Origin: Seongchinamella unica
GTDB lineage: Bacteria; Pseudomonadota; Gammaproteobacteria; Pseudomonadales; Halieaceae
DNA length: 64,000 bases
Direction of reading: 5' to 3'
NCBI RefSeq assembly: GCF_004354085.1
Contig: NZ_SMSE01000002.1
Coordinates: 806,001 to 870,000, forward strand
This document shows, piece after piece, positions 32,865-42,238 of this stretch. The translations under genes and the position numbers were made by a program. Each line of letters starts with the position of its first letter. Within the stretch, counting starts at the first letter, position 1. A model generated the notes under the pieces. That model saw nothing but the letters and a program-made list of their open reading frames with translations, did not search any database and was not told the DNA's origin.

Positions 32865-34705
32865 TAATCGGTAAATTCCTGGTGATAGAGCTGGGCGTAG
32901 ATCCCTTCGCCCGCCAGCAGCTCCGTGTGAGTACCCATCGCCACAATCTGGCCGGCATCCATCACCACAATACGGTCGGCTTTCTCCACCGTGGATAGCC
33001 GGTGGGCAATGATAATGGTGGTGCGATCCCGGGATATCCGGTCCAGTGACTGCTGGATACGATGCTCGGATTCGTTGTCCAGGGCCGAGGTCGCCTCGTC
33101 CAGGACAATCACCGGCGCATCCTTGAGAAAGGCCCGGGCGATGGCGATACGCTGGCGCTGGCCGCCACTCAAGCCGCCGCCGTCATCACCCAGCGGCGTG
33201 TCCATGCCCGCCGGCATAGCCTCAATGAAATCTTTTGCATAGGCTGATTCCAGGGCCTGCTCGACCGCATCCGGCCCTTTGTCAGCCAGGGTGCCATAGG
33301 CAATGTTATTGAACACCGTGTCCTGAAACAGGGTGACATTCTGGGACACCATGGCCAGTTGCTGGCGCAGCGATGACAGGCTGTACTCTTGCACCGGAAT
33401 GTCATCCAGCAATATCTCACCGGCAGAGGGCTGGTAGAAGCGGGCCAGCAATTGCACCATGGTGCTCTTGCCGCTACCGGAACGCCCCACCAGGGCCACC
33501 GTCTCGCCGGGAGCAATGTCCAGCGACACATCCCGCAGGACCTCGGTGTCACTGCCCGGGTAGGCAAAGCTGACATGACGATAGGATATCGCCCCCCTGG
33601 CGCGGGTCACTTCCCTGGTACCCTGGTCAACCTCCTCTTCCTGGTCCAGCTGGGCGAAGATATCTTCCGCCGCGGCGAGGCCGCGTTGAATCACCGACTG
33701 GATACTGGACAGCTGGCGAATGGGCTTGCCCAACTGCCCCGCCGCCGTCAGGAATGCCACCAGCGAACCGGCAGAGAAATCCGCCAGCAGGCTGGGTTTG
33801 AGGGCAAACCAGACCAGGGCCGCCAGGGACAGGGCCAGCAGAGTCTGGATAACCGGCGTGCTCAGGGCATCCAGGAAGGCCAGCTTCAAGCTCTGTGCCC
33901 GGTTGTAGTCACTGGCGGAATGGAAGCGCCGCGACTGTTGTGCCTGCCCACCGAAGATACGCACCTCCCGGTAGGCGCCGATACTTTCGTTGGACACCTG
34001 GGTAACGTCGCCCATGGACGCCTGGATGCGCCGGCTGTAACGGCGAAAATGCTTACCCACCACACTCACCACGAGGGCAATCGCCGGGGCCACGGCAAGA
34101 AACACCAGGCACAGGCGCCAGTTGAGGTAGAGCATGTAACTCAATAGCGCCACCACCGTCAGCCCCTCCCTGACGATAATTTTCAGGGCCTTGGTCACCG
34201 CACCCGACACCTGCTCCACGTTAAAGGTGATCTTGGAGATCAACACGCCCTGGCTATGACTGTCGTAGTAGGCGCTGGGAGCCACCAGCATTTTGTCAAA
34301 CAGTTCGCAACGCAGGGTGTGGATCAGGTTTCGCGCCACGTGGTTCATGAAATAGGTGCCGACGAAAAAACCCATGGAGCGGATAAACGCCAACACCACC
34401 AGGCTGATCGGAAACGCCAGCCGGGTGAATTCCAGCTTGTCCATGCCCTCTTCGTAAAACAGGCCATAGGCCACCCTCGATACCAGTCCCGAGTCCGCCT
34501 TGTCGGACTGATTCAGGGCATCAAGCAGGAACTGCATCATGTCTGCGAGCAAGACATTGCCCAGGGAATAGACGATGTATCCCGCCAGGCTGAGCGCAAA
34601 CACCCACCAGTAGGGCACCACGTAAGCCAGCAAGCGACCGTACAGCTGCCAGTCGCTCATATGGCCGGCGCGCACGGGGTGCTGTTGGCGGGAATCCCTA
34701 GCCAT
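32864..34705 (-). CDS. msbA: Lipid A export ABC transporter MsbA
   Basis: 613 residues. A six-span exporter membrane domain (about 20-330) is followed by the ATPase: Walker A VGRSGSGKST, signature LSGGQRQRIAIARAF, Walker B VIVLDEATSALD and the His loop IIIAHRLST. It flips lipid A-core across the inner membrane. The start at 34705 overlaps exbD by 8 bases; ATG 34660 (MSDWQLY) is a plausible shorter start. Placement next to lpxK is conserved from E. coli, while exbD/exbB on the other side is the Pseudomonas-type context. Confidence 0.92.
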   Translation of the reverse strand: MARDSRQQHPVRAGHMSDWQLYGRLLAYVVPYWWVFALSLAGYIVYSLGNVLLADMMQFLLDALNQSDKADSGLVSRVAYGLFYEEGMDKLEFTRLAFPISLVVLAFIRSMGFFVGTYFMNHVARNLIHTLRCELFDKMLVAPSAYYDSHSQGVLISKITFNVEQVSGAVTKALKIIVREGLTVVALLSYMLYLNWRLCLVFLAVAPAIALVVSVVGKHFRRYSRRIQASMGDVTQVSNESIGAYREVRIFGGQAQQSRRFHSASDYNRAQSLKLAFLDALSTPVIQTLLALSLAALVWFALKPSLLADFSAGSLVAFLTAAGQLGKPIRQLSSIQSVIQRGLAAAEDIFAQLDQEEEVDQGTREVTRARGAISYRHVSFAYPGSDTEVLRDVSLDIAPGETVALVGRSGSGKSTMVQLLARFYQPSAGEILLDDIPVQEYSLSSLRQQLAMVSQNVTLFQDTVFNNIAYGTLADKGPDAVEQALESAYAKDFIEAMPAGMDTPLGDDGGGLSGGQRQRIAIARAFLKDAPVIVLDEATSALDNESEHRIQQSLDRISRDRTTIIIAHRLSTVEKADRIVVMDAGQIVAMGTHTELLAGEGIYAQLYHQEFTD

Positions 34706-35129
34706 CGGCCTGCCCCCGGGTGGGCTGACGCGTGGTGATACTCAGGTGAACAAAGCCCATCTGGCCCGCCGCATCCATGGCCCGCACGACATTCTCATGG
34801 GTGGCCTGGGCGTCGGCGGTAATAATCATGGGCAGGGTGGTGTCACCTGCCGAGATCTTGTAGATCGCCGCCTGCAGCGTGCGCATGCGATTGTCCACCA
34901 GTCCCTGGCCATTCACCCGGTAGCGGCCGCTCTCGTCGATCAGGATCTCGATCTCTTCGTTCTGGACCTCCCTGGGCTGCCCCTGGGCCTCGGGCAGGTC
35001 GACGCTGAGCTGGGTCTCCCGGGTAAACGTGGTGGAAACCATGAAGAATATCAACAGCAGGAACACCACATCGATCAGTGGTGTCAGGTTGATATTGACA
35101 TCATCGAGGCGCTGGCGGCGAAATTTCAA
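34698..35129 (-). CDS. exbD: ExbD/TolR-family biopolymer transport protein
   Basis: 143 residues with one N-terminal membrane span (about 14-34) carrying the conserved Asp in NLTPLIDVVFLLLIFFM and a periplasmic ExbD fold. With ExbB it forms a proton-driven motor; in this operon it may power an envelope process rather than TonB-dependent uptake, because no tonB is adjacent. Its ATG overlaps the exbB stop by 4 bases (ATGA). Confidence 0.88.
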   Translation of the reverse strand: MKFRRQRLDDVNINLTPLIDVVFLLLIFFMVSTTFTRETQLSVDLPEAQGQPREVQNEEIEILIDESGRYRVNGQGLVDNRMRTLQAAIYKISAGDTTLPMIITADAQATHENVVRAMDAAGQMGFVHLSITTRQPTRGQADG

Positions 35130-35785
35130 AGGCTGCCTTCCACGTTCTCTTCACTGTGCAGGGCATCCACCAATTTGATCGTTTCCTGCTCCAGTTCAAC
35201 CACGATGCCGTCGATCTTGCCGACGAAATAGCGGTGCATGGTCAATGCCGGAATCGCCACCGTCAGTCCGGCAGCGGTGGTGATCAGGGCCTCGGATATA
35301 CCACCGGCAAGCACGCTGGCATTGCCCGTACCCTGGGACATGATCTCGGCAAATACCCGGATCATACCCACCACCGTCCCCAGCAGCCCCAACAGGGGGG
35401 CGATGGCGGCAATGGTGCCCAGGGTATTCAGGTAGCGCTCCAGGTCATGCACCACGTGCTGGGCAGCCTCCTGGATGCTCTCTTTCATCACTTCCCGGCC
35501 GTGGTAGGCATTGCTCAGCCCGGCGGCAAGTATTCGCCCCAGAGGCGAGGACTGCTTCAGGGTTTTCAGCCGGGCAGCATCCATTTCACCGGCCTTGAGC
35601 TGTTTCCACACAGTCGCCAGCAAATGGGGCGGGGCAATTTTTTTCGGGTTGAGGGTTATAAGTCGTTCAATACAGATCGCCAGCACCACGATGGAACACA
35701 GTACGATCAGTACCATCAACCATCCGCCAGCCGTCAACAATTCCAGCACAGGGACATCTCGCCAGTTTTTCTTAGAGAGCCCCAT
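35126..35785 (-). CDS. exbB: ExbB/MotA/TolQ-family proton channel protein
   Basis: About 219 residues with three membrane spans: one near residues 20-40 and a pair at about 130-190 (LGTIAAIAPLLGLLGTVVGMI and ISEALITTAAGLTVAIPAL). It is the partner of ExbD. The start is uncertain: ATG 35785 overlaps a TATAAT sequence on the same strand, and GTG 35749 would give MLELLTAGGWLMVL, the more usual ExbB beginning. Upstream lies comEC, 39 bases away. Confidence 0.85.
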   Translation of the reverse strand: MGLSKKNWRDVPVLELLTAGGWLMVLIVLCSIVVLAICIERLITLNPKKIAPPHLLATVWKQLKAGEMDAARLKTLKQSSPLGRILAAGLSNAYHGREVMKESIQEAAQHVVHDLERYLNTLGTIAAIAPLLGLLGTVVGMIRVFAEIMSQGTGNASVLAGGISEALITTAAGLTVAIPALTMHRYFVGKIDGIVVELEQETIKLVDALHSEENVEGSL

Positions 35786-35824
35786 TATACGCACAGGCCA
35801 AGGAGTGACGGAACCGCGGAAAAG

Positions 35825-38092
35825 TCACATCCACCAGGCTTTGTATCCTGCGCGGTTAGCTGTTATTGACAGGGCGCCTGCGGGGCCGATTCTGAACTGC
35901 AGCGCTCCCTGTCCGGCGGTCTGGTAAACAACGGCACCGGAACGTTGCAAGCGGGCCAGGACCTGGGGGTGAGGATGACCGAAGCGGCTGGCATAGCCGG
36001 CAGCGATCACCGCCACCTCGGGCGCCACCCTGTTCAGCCAGGCCTGGTAGGTGGAGGTGTTACTGCCGTGATGGGCCACCAGCAATACCTCGCTGCGCAG
36101 TTCTCCCCCCCAGTAGCGGATCAGTTCCCGCTCCTGTCTTTCGCTTATGTCCCCGGGTAGCAGTATCCGTAATCCCGGCGTTACGATCTGCAGCACACAG
36201 GACGCATCGTTACCCTCCTGGGGCCCGGAAGGTGATAGAAAGCGAAACCGGGTTCCCCCGGGCCAGCTCCAGGCTGCACCCGCCAGACAGCGCCTGGCGC
36301 GCGCATCTGACGCTTCTCCCTGCCACAACCGGTCCACCGGCATGGCCGCCAGCACGCCTTTGAGGCCGGCACTGTGATCCAGATCATTGTGGCTGATGAC
36401 CAGTTCATCAATTCTCTCCACGCCCGCATGACGTAACCAGGGCAAGACCACGGTCTGGGCGAGATTGGGCCCCGCCGGGTTACCCCCGCCAGTGTCGTAA
36501 AGCAGCACCCGGCCTGAGGCGCGAAATACCACCGCGGTGCCCTGGCCCACATCCAGCACGTCCAGTTGCGGCTCCACCCTGGCAGCGGGCCTGGCCAACA
36601 GCAGCGGCAGGATCATGAACAGGCCGCCGAGGCGCCAGCGCATGGTGAGTGGCATGACCAGCAATGCGGCGCCAATCAATGCCACCACTGTGGCGAGAGT
36701 GCCACCGGCGACAGGCAGGAATAATGCAGCCTGCCGGTCGATAAGTCCCGCAGCCGGCCAGAGGGTATCCAGCGGTTTTGCCGCCATCTGCCAGCAGGCT
36801 GCCGCCAACTCGCCGGCACCTGCGAGGGCCAGCGATGCGCCCAGCAGGGACAGGGGAATCACATACAGACCCAGCAGTGGAATCATCAGCAGGTTCGCCA
36901 GCGGAGACACCCAGCTGCTGCCCCCGAACCAGAGGGCGCCCATCGGTAACATTGCCAGCGCCATCGCCAGTTGCGGCAGCAACACCCGGCCCAGGCGCCC
37001 TCCCCGCTGCCAGCATCCGAGCCAGAGCAGCGTCGCCACCGCACCGAAAGACAGCCAGAAGCCGGTCCCCAGAAAGACCAGCGGGTTTATCAGCGACAAG
37101 AGCCAGGCGGCCAAAAACAGACTATTAAAGCCCGAGTTCCCCCGCCGCAGGGCGCGGGCCAGCAAAAAGCAGCCGAGCATCACCAGCGCTCGCTGGGTGG
37201 CAACCGAAAACCCGGCCAGGGCAGCGTAAGCCAGAGCCAGGGTGAAAGCCGCCACCTCGCTGACTGGATAGCGACCCTGGCCAACACCCAGGGACCCGAG
37301 GCAGGCGCTGGACACTTTTCCCAGCCAAAAGGCCAACCCGGCTACCAGGGCCACATGCAGACCGGAAATCACCAGCAGGTGGTTAATCCCGTAGTGTTGA
37401 AACAGCTGCCACAAGCGATAATCGATCCCGCTTTTGTCGGCAACGGTAATCGCAGCCAGCACCGCAGCGGCGACATCCGACAGATCGGCCTGGCCGATGG
37501 CATTGCTGACCCTGGCGCGCAGCCGGTGATGCCAGGCTGAGAGCGCCGGCCCGACGCCGGCGACAGGCGCGCCCCCGGCGCTGCGCACCGTTCCCACGGC
37601 GTCGATACCGCTCAGTGCATACCAGGCCTGCATGTTGAAAGATCCCGGATTGGATAGCCCCCAGGGCCGGCGCAGCCTGCTTTCAAATCGCCACCACTGG
37701 CCGGGCTTTATTTCCCTGTCGCCGTAGTAGGACAGCAGAACACGGCGGGGAGCGGCGCAATCCCGCGGATGGGCGCGGTCCACCAGGAATTCGAACCGCT
37801 GGCGCAGTCGCCCCTCTGCCACCGGGGAACGCCGCGGCAGGCTGGCTACCTGACCTGTCAGGGCGATGGACCGGCCGTGGCATGACACAGGCAGGCGCTG
37901 CTGCAACTCAAGCTGTCCCCGCAGTGAACAGACCAGCAGTGCGACCAGCAGCCCGGCCCAGAACAGACGTCCGCGCAGCACCAGGATCGCGACCGGCCCG
38001 CCGAGACATGGCCACAGCCACGGGGGCAACAACCAGGGGGAAAAGGCCAATAACACCGTGGCCGCGAGCCATCCGATCATCCATGAGCGCAT
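35825..38092 (-). CDS. comEC: DNA internalization-related competence protein ComEC/Rec2
   Basis: 755 residues. An N-terminal OB-like DUF4131 region follows the first spans, then the multi-span Competence domain (residues about 190-470, with HLLVISGLHVALVAG), then a C-terminal metallo-beta-lactamase-like domain (about 510-740: DVLDVGQGTAVVF, ISHNDLDHSAGL, LLVAHHGSNTST). It forms the inner-membrane channel for single-stranded DNA during natural transformation. First gene of the minus-strand envelope operon; the neighbouring DUF2062 gene is divergent. Confidence 0.9.
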   Translation of the reverse strand: MRSWMIGWLAATVLLAFSPWLLPPWLWPCLGGPVAILVLRGRLFWAGLLVALLVCSLRGQLELQQRLPVSCHGRSIALTGQVASLPRRSPVAEGRLRQRFEFLVDRAHPRDCAAPRRVLLSYYGDREIKPGQWWRFESRLRRPWGLSNPGSFNMQAWYALSGIDAVGTVRSAGGAPVAGVGPALSAWHHRLRARVSNAIGQADLSDVAAAVLAAITVADKSGIDYRLWQLFQHYGINHLLVISGLHVALVAGLAFWLGKVSSACLGSLGVGQGRYPVSEVAAFTLALAYAALAGFSVATQRALVMLGCFLLARALRRGNSGFNSLFLAAWLLSLINPLVFLGTGFWLSFGAVATLLWLGCWQRGGRLGRVLLPQLAMALAMLPMGALWFGGSSWVSPLANLLMIPLLGLYVIPLSLLGASLALAGAGELAAACWQMAAKPLDTLWPAAGLIDRQAALFLPVAGGTLATVVALIGAALLVMPLTMRWRLGGLFMILPLLLARPAARVEPQLDVLDVGQGTAVVFRASGRVLLYDTGGGNPAGPNLAQTVVLPWLRHAGVERIDELVISHNDLDHSAGLKGVLAAMPVDRLWQGEASDARARRCLAGAAWSWPGGTRFRFLSPSGPQEGNDASCVLQIVTPGLRILLPGDISERQERELIRYWGGELRSEVLLVAHHGSNTSTYQAWLNRVAPEVAVIAAGYASRFGHPHPQVLARLQRSGAVVYQTAGQGALQFRIGPAGALSITANRAGYKAWWM

Positions 38093-38224
38093 CTAGAGAA
38101 GCCGCCCCGTTGCGGGCATAATAGCCGGCCCGGTTCACCATCCTGCTACCTGTGTGCCCGGGCCACCTGCACAGTGAATCACGATGCCGGGTAAAGCGAC
38201 ACACCAAAAACGGTCAGGCGGGCA

Positions 38225-38809
38225 ATGCCAAAGAAAACCCTCAAATCCATCACCCCCAGCGTCGAGCGGATGCGCCAAATCAAGTCCCTGCGACTGCTCG
38301 GTAACTGGATCTATGCCGGGAACCTCTGGCATATCAATCGCTACTCCGCCTCCATGGCGTTCTTCGTCGGCCTCTTTATCGCCTTCATGCCGATTCCGGG
38401 TCAAATGCTGGTGGCCGCCGCACTGGCGGTCCTGTTTCGCTGCAACCTGCCACTGTCGGTGGGTCTGGTATGGATTACCAATCCGGTAACGCTGCCGCCC
38501 ATTTTTTTCCTGGCCTACAAGCTGGGAGCGATGATCATCGGCGTACCCCTGCAGCCGCTGAAATTTGAACTGAGTTTCTACTGGCTGACGCACCGGCTGG
38601 AGGACGTCTGGCAACCGTTTCTGCTGGGATGCCTGCTGTGCGGCCTGTTTTTTGGCTCCCTGGGTTATTTTGTGATCAACATCCTGTGGCGCCTGCGGGT
38701 AGCGCGGATGATGCGGGAGCGCCGGCGACGGCGACGACGGGCAGGAAAGCTGTTGGCGGAGGCTGAAGCAGCGAAACAGGAGGAACCGCGGGCTAACGTT
38801 CCTGATTGA
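38225..38809 (+). CDS. DUF2062 membrane protein
   Basis: 194 residues. A DUF2062 core with three membrane spans (about 43-68, 75-100, 137-158) includes the family pattern FIAFMPIPGQM and ITNPVTLPPIFF. The C-terminus is a very basic stretch (RRRRRRR) followed by a charged tail. The function of the family is unknown. It is divergent from comEC and its 3' end overlaps lolE by 17 bases on the opposite strand. Confidence 0.8.
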   Translation: MPKKTLKSITPSVERMRQIKSLRLLGNWIYAGNLWHINRYSASMAFFVGLFIAFMPIPGQMLVAAALAVLFRCNLPLSVGLVWITNPVTLPPIFFLAYKLGAMIIGVPLQPLKFELSFYWLTHRLEDVWQPFLLGCLLCGLFFGSLGYFVINILWRLRVARMMRERRRRRRRAGKLLAEAEAAKQEEPRANVPD

Positions 38810-40034
38810 GCACCGCGGCGGGAGCCAGCCGGGCGGCCCGCCGGGCCGGGTATATCGCTGCAACCAGGCACATCGCCAGCGCCACCCCACTGACCGTCAG
38901 CACATCACGCAACAATAAGTCCACGGGAAGAAATGACACCGGGTACACATCCGTGTTCAGGAAGCGCACACCCAACAGTTGCTCCAGCCCCGCCACCATG
39001 CCGGGTACCAGCTGGCTCAACAGTGCGCCCAGCAGGCTGCCGCAAATGACGCCGACGGTGCCAATCATCGCTCCCTGCAGCACAAAGATCCAGGCGATGT
39101 CAGCGCCGGAGGCGCCCAGGGTACGAAGAATGGCGATATTGTCCTGCTTGTCGAATACCACCAGTACCAGGGACGACACGACATTGAATGCCGCTACCGC
39201 AATAATGGAAAACAACAGGATACTCACCAGGTCGCGGGACAGCTGGATTGCCGCATAGAGGTTGCCGTGAGTCATCATCCAGTTGGTGGCGTAGTGCCCC
39301 ACCGGCAACTGGTTTACCACTTCCCACGCTATGCGCCTGACCTGGAATAAATCATTGCTTGCCAGCCGCAGGCCACTGACCGCGTCATCCAGGCCGGCGA
39401 GCCGGGAGGCGGTGTCCAGGTGCAACAGGGCGACCCCCTGGTCAAGCTCGGTTCCGGTCTCGACAATGCCCGCAAGATAGAGAGATTCGAAGCGCGTGGG
39501 GCCGGTATCACCGGTCAGTCCGCCACCGGGGACGATGAGGGTCAGGGTTTCCCCGACCCGGGCATTGAGGCGGCGGGCAATGCCGACCCCAAGCACCAGC
39601 GCATCTGCCCTGCGAACAAACGTCGTCCGCTCGGCAGTCGACAGCAATGCCAGCAGTGTGTCACTGCCGGGACCCGCCACCTCCACGCCGATGCCCTGTG
39701 CCGTTTCGATGTCTGTACCGCGCATAAACAACGCGTCGAACTGGGTAAACGGGCTTGCCTGCACCACCTGCGGATGCTGCTGGACTTCATCCCGGCGGGT
39801 GCGCCAGTCCGCCATTGGCTCATGGGAGTAAACACTGATGTGCGGCACCAGTGACAGAATTCGCTCGCGCATTTCCCGGTCGAAACCATTCATGACCGAC
39901 AACACCACGATCAACAGCGCAATGGCCAGCACCAGGCCCAACATGGACAGGGACGACAAGAATGTCGACAAGTGCCCGTGGCCATGGGCAAACGTGTAGC
40001 GCCGTGCGACCCGCCTGCGCTCAGCCCAGTTCAA
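38793..40034 (-). CDS. lolE: Lipoprotein-releasing system permease, LolE-like
   Basis: 413 residues. N-terminal span with LSVMNGFDREMRERILSLVPH (split over the membrane exit), a large periplasmic MacB-like domain, and three C-terminal spans (about 270-390) ending in IYPARRAARLAPAAVL. With LolC and LolD it extracts outer-membrane lipoproteins and hands them to LolA. It is the second of two permease genes flanking lolD, so the complex here is the LolCDE heterodimer type. lolD overlaps its start by 4 bases. Confidence 0.88.
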   Translation of the reverse strand: MNWAERRRVARRYTFAHGHGHLSTFLSSLSMLGLVLAIALLIVVLSVMNGFDREMRERILSLVPHISVYSHEPMADWRTRRDEVQQHPQVVQASPFTQFDALFMRGTDIETAQGIGVEVAGPGSDTLLALLSTAERTTFVRRADALVLGVGIARRLNARVGETLTLIVPGGGLTGDTGPTRFESLYLAGIVETGTELDQGVALLHLDTASRLAGLDDAVSGLRLASNDLFQVRRIAWEVVNQLPVGHYATNWMMTHGNLYAAIQLSRDLVSILLFSIIAVAAFNVVSSLVLVVFDKQDNIAILRTLGASGADIAWIFVLQGAMIGTVGVICGSLLGALLSQLVPGMVAGLEQLLGVRFLNTDVYPVSFLPVDLLLRDVLTVSGVALAMCLVAAIYPARRAARLAPAAVLNQER

Positions 40035-40711
40035 CTGCGCAACTCCAGGCGCCCGTCCACCAGCTCAAGGGTGCGGTGCATATGGGCGGCAATCGCCGGA
40101 TCGTGGGTAACGACCACGAATGCCGAACTGAGTTCGCCCAGTGCGTCTATCAGGGCCAGCACCTGGGCGGCGGAATGGGGATCCAGATTGCCGGTGGGTT
40201 CATCCATCAGTACACAGTCCGGCTCGGTCACCAGTGCCCTGGCAATCGCCACCCGCTGGCGCTCGCCCCCTGACAACTGCGCAGGCCGATGATCCAGACG
40301 GTGCTGCATGCCGACGTTTGCCAGCATGTCTGCCGCCAGCCCGAGGGCCTCCCGCCGCGCGTGGCCACCGATGATCAATGGCATGGCCACATTCTCCCGG
40401 GCATCAAACTCCGGCAGGAGGTGGTGAAACTGATAAACAAACCCCAGATGCCGGTTGCGCATCTGGCAGAGTTTGGCCTCATCCAGCTGCGCCAGGTCCT
40501 CCGAACAAAGCACTACCTGTCCCCGGGTCGGCTTGTCCAGTCCACCCAGTAGATTGAGCAGCGTGGACTTGCCGGAACCGGACGCACCGACTATGGCGAT
40601 CTTCTCCCCGGCTTGCAGTTCCAGTTCTACGCCATTGAGCACCTCAACGGAGCGGTCGCCGTCGCGATAGCTGCGGCACAGTGAATGGCACTGCAGTACC
40701 GGCTCATTCAT
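40031..40711 (-). CDS. lolD: Lipoprotein-releasing system ATPase LolD
   Basis: 226 residues, standard for LolD. Walker A GASGSGKST (about 42-50), Q-loop in FVYQFHHLLPEF, signature LSGGERQRVAIARAL, Walker B CVLMDEPTGNLD and the switch His in VVVTHD. It energises lipoprotein release by the flanking permeases. Overlaps of 4 and 8 bases with lolE and lolC show one operon, lolC-lolD-lolE. Confidence 0.93.
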   Translation of the reverse strand: MNEPVLQCHSLCRSYRDGDRSVEVLNGVELELQAGEKIAIVGASGSGKSTLLNLLGGLDKPTRGQVVLCSEDLAQLDEAKLCQMRNRHLGFVYQFHHLLPEFDARENVAMPLIIGGHARREALGLAADMLANVGMQHRLDHRPAQLSGGERQRVAIARALVTEPDCVLMDEPTGNLDPHSAAQVLALIDALGELSSAFVVVTHDPAIAAHMHRTLELVDGRLELRS

Positions 40712-41963
40712 AGCGCAGCACCTCTGCCGGAGCCACCCGCGCAGCCCGACGGGCCGGATACACCGTAGCCAGCAGACTCAACAACAGGGATGCCGTTACC
40801 ACGGCGATCACATCGGACCACATCAGCTGCGAAGGCAGTTTTGAGATAAAGTACACGGAGGGGTCGAACAATTTCACTCCCAGTAGATTTTCGACGAACA
40901 CAGTAATAGCGGAAATATTCAGGGACAGGAATACCCCGAGGACTGCTCCCAGGCTGATGCCGACTGCCGCAAGTCCCAGACCATGGGCGACAAAAATCGC
41001 CATAATACCCCCTGCCCTGGCACCCATGGTACGTAACACGGCGATGTCGCGGCGCTTCTCCGCCACCGACATCACCAGCGTGGAGACGATGTTAAACGCC
41101 GCCACTGCCACCACCGAAAGCAGCAACAGGCTCACCATAATCTTTTCCATCTTAACCGCTTGAAACAGCGACCCCTGGGTCTGGCTCCAGTCCTTCACCC
41201 CAAGCTCCGGCGGTAACAGCCGGGCCACAGTAGCCATGGTTTCCGGTGCGGTGTAGAGGTTATCTGTTTTCAGCTGCAGGCCATCAACGCCGCTGGCGGG
41301 CCCCAACAGTTTCTGGCCACTGCGTAAACCGATGTAGGCCTGGTAGGAATCGGGCTGGGCGCCCACTTCAAATATGCCTGTGACTGTCAGGCGTTTGCTG
41401 CGGGGAAAAGCTCCCAGAGGGGTGAGCGTAAGCCGCGGCACGGTGACCTGCACACTGTCTCCCAGGCGGACCCCGAGCATCCGCGCCAGTGAGGCCCCCA
41501 GTACAACCGAAAAGCCCGGTTCTTCAAGGCTTTCCAGGCTGCCCTGGATCAAGGCTGCGGGAATTTTTGAAACCCGGGCCTGTAATTCCGGGTCAATAGC
41601 CGTCAGCACCGCGCCGCGCAACGTCCGCCCGCTGGCCAGGATCACCTTGTCGGAAATATAGGGGGATACGGCCAACACCGAATCCAGCGATTCAATCCTG
41701 CTCGCCAGCGACCGCCATTGCTCGATGCCCTCATCCCCACTGACAAAACCGTGGGGTACCAGTGACAGGATACGGCCTCGCAACTCACCGCCGAAGCCAT
41801 TCATCACCGACAGTACCGTCAACAGGGAGGCGACCCCCAGTACCATACCCAACATGGATACCAGGGCGATTACCGAGGTAAAGCGATTGCGCTTGCGGGA
41901 AAAACTGTAGCGCAGGCCGATAAAAAGGGCGTAATTACCAGTGGCGTGGCCGCGGGCACTCAA
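40704..41963 (-). CDS. lolC: Lipoprotein-releasing system permease, LolC-like
   Basis: 419 residues with the LolC/E architecture: N-terminal span followed by LLTVLSVMNGFGGELRGRIL, periplasmic domain, and three C-terminal spans ending in VYPARRAARVAPAEVLRYE. It resembles LolE closely in the first and last parts. First gene of lolCDE. The gap to nqrM is 15 bases, so lolCDE may be read through from the NQR operon or start from a promoter inside it. Confidence 0.88.
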   Translation of the reverse strand: MSARGHATGNYALFIGLRYSFSRKRNRFTSVIALVSMLGMVLGVASLLTVLSVMNGFGGELRGRILSLVPHGFVSGDEGIEQWRSLASRIESLDSVLAVSPYISDKVILASGRTLRGAVLTAIDPELQARVSKIPAALIQGSLESLEEPGFSVVLGASLARMLGVRLGDSVQVTVPRLTLTPLGAFPRSKRLTVTGIFEVGAQPDSYQAYIGLRSGQKLLGPASGVDGLQLKTDNLYTAPETMATVARLLPPELGVKDWSQTQGSLFQAVKMEKIMVSLLLLSVVAVAAFNIVSTLVMSVAEKRRDIAVLRTMGARAGGIMAIFVAHGLGLAAVGISLGAVLGVFLSLNISAITVFVENLLGVKLFDPSVYFISKLPSQLMWSDVIAVVTASLLLSLLATVYPARRAARVAPAEVLRYE

Positions 41964-41978
41964 ACGGGCAGCAGTCCG

Positions 41979-42215
41979 CTACTTGGTATCAGCGGGATAG
42001 TAGAGCCCGGGATTATCGCGGCCGGCTTCACCGTCTCGAGTTTCCTCGTCACAGCGTTTCGGGTCGCCGCCGCAAATGTCGCAGGAGGTATCGATACCCA
42101 GCGCGCCCATGCCGCCGCAGGAGCCTTTTATGGGCCCGCGGCCCATGATGACACCCACGGCCATTGCTGCCATAACAATGCCGATAAAAACTGCGGTGAT
42201 CAGAAAAAGGCTCAT
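41979..42215 (-). CDS. nqrM: Na+-NQR maturation protein NqrM
   Basis: 78 residues. One N-terminal membrane span (about 2-22) is followed by the Cys-rich family pattern SCGGMGALGIDTSCDICGG and a later Cys in KRCDEE. NqrM is needed to install iron in the NQR complex. ATG 42215 has GGAGG seven bases upstream. It follows apbE by 23 bases, as in other nqr operons. Confidence 0.9.
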   Translation of the reverse strand: MSLFLITAVFIGIVMAAMAVGVIMGRGPIKGSCGGMGALGIDTSCDICGGDPKRCDEETRDGEAGRDNPGLYYPADTK

Positions 42216-42238
42216 AGTCATCCTCCGTAAGCTCGGGC

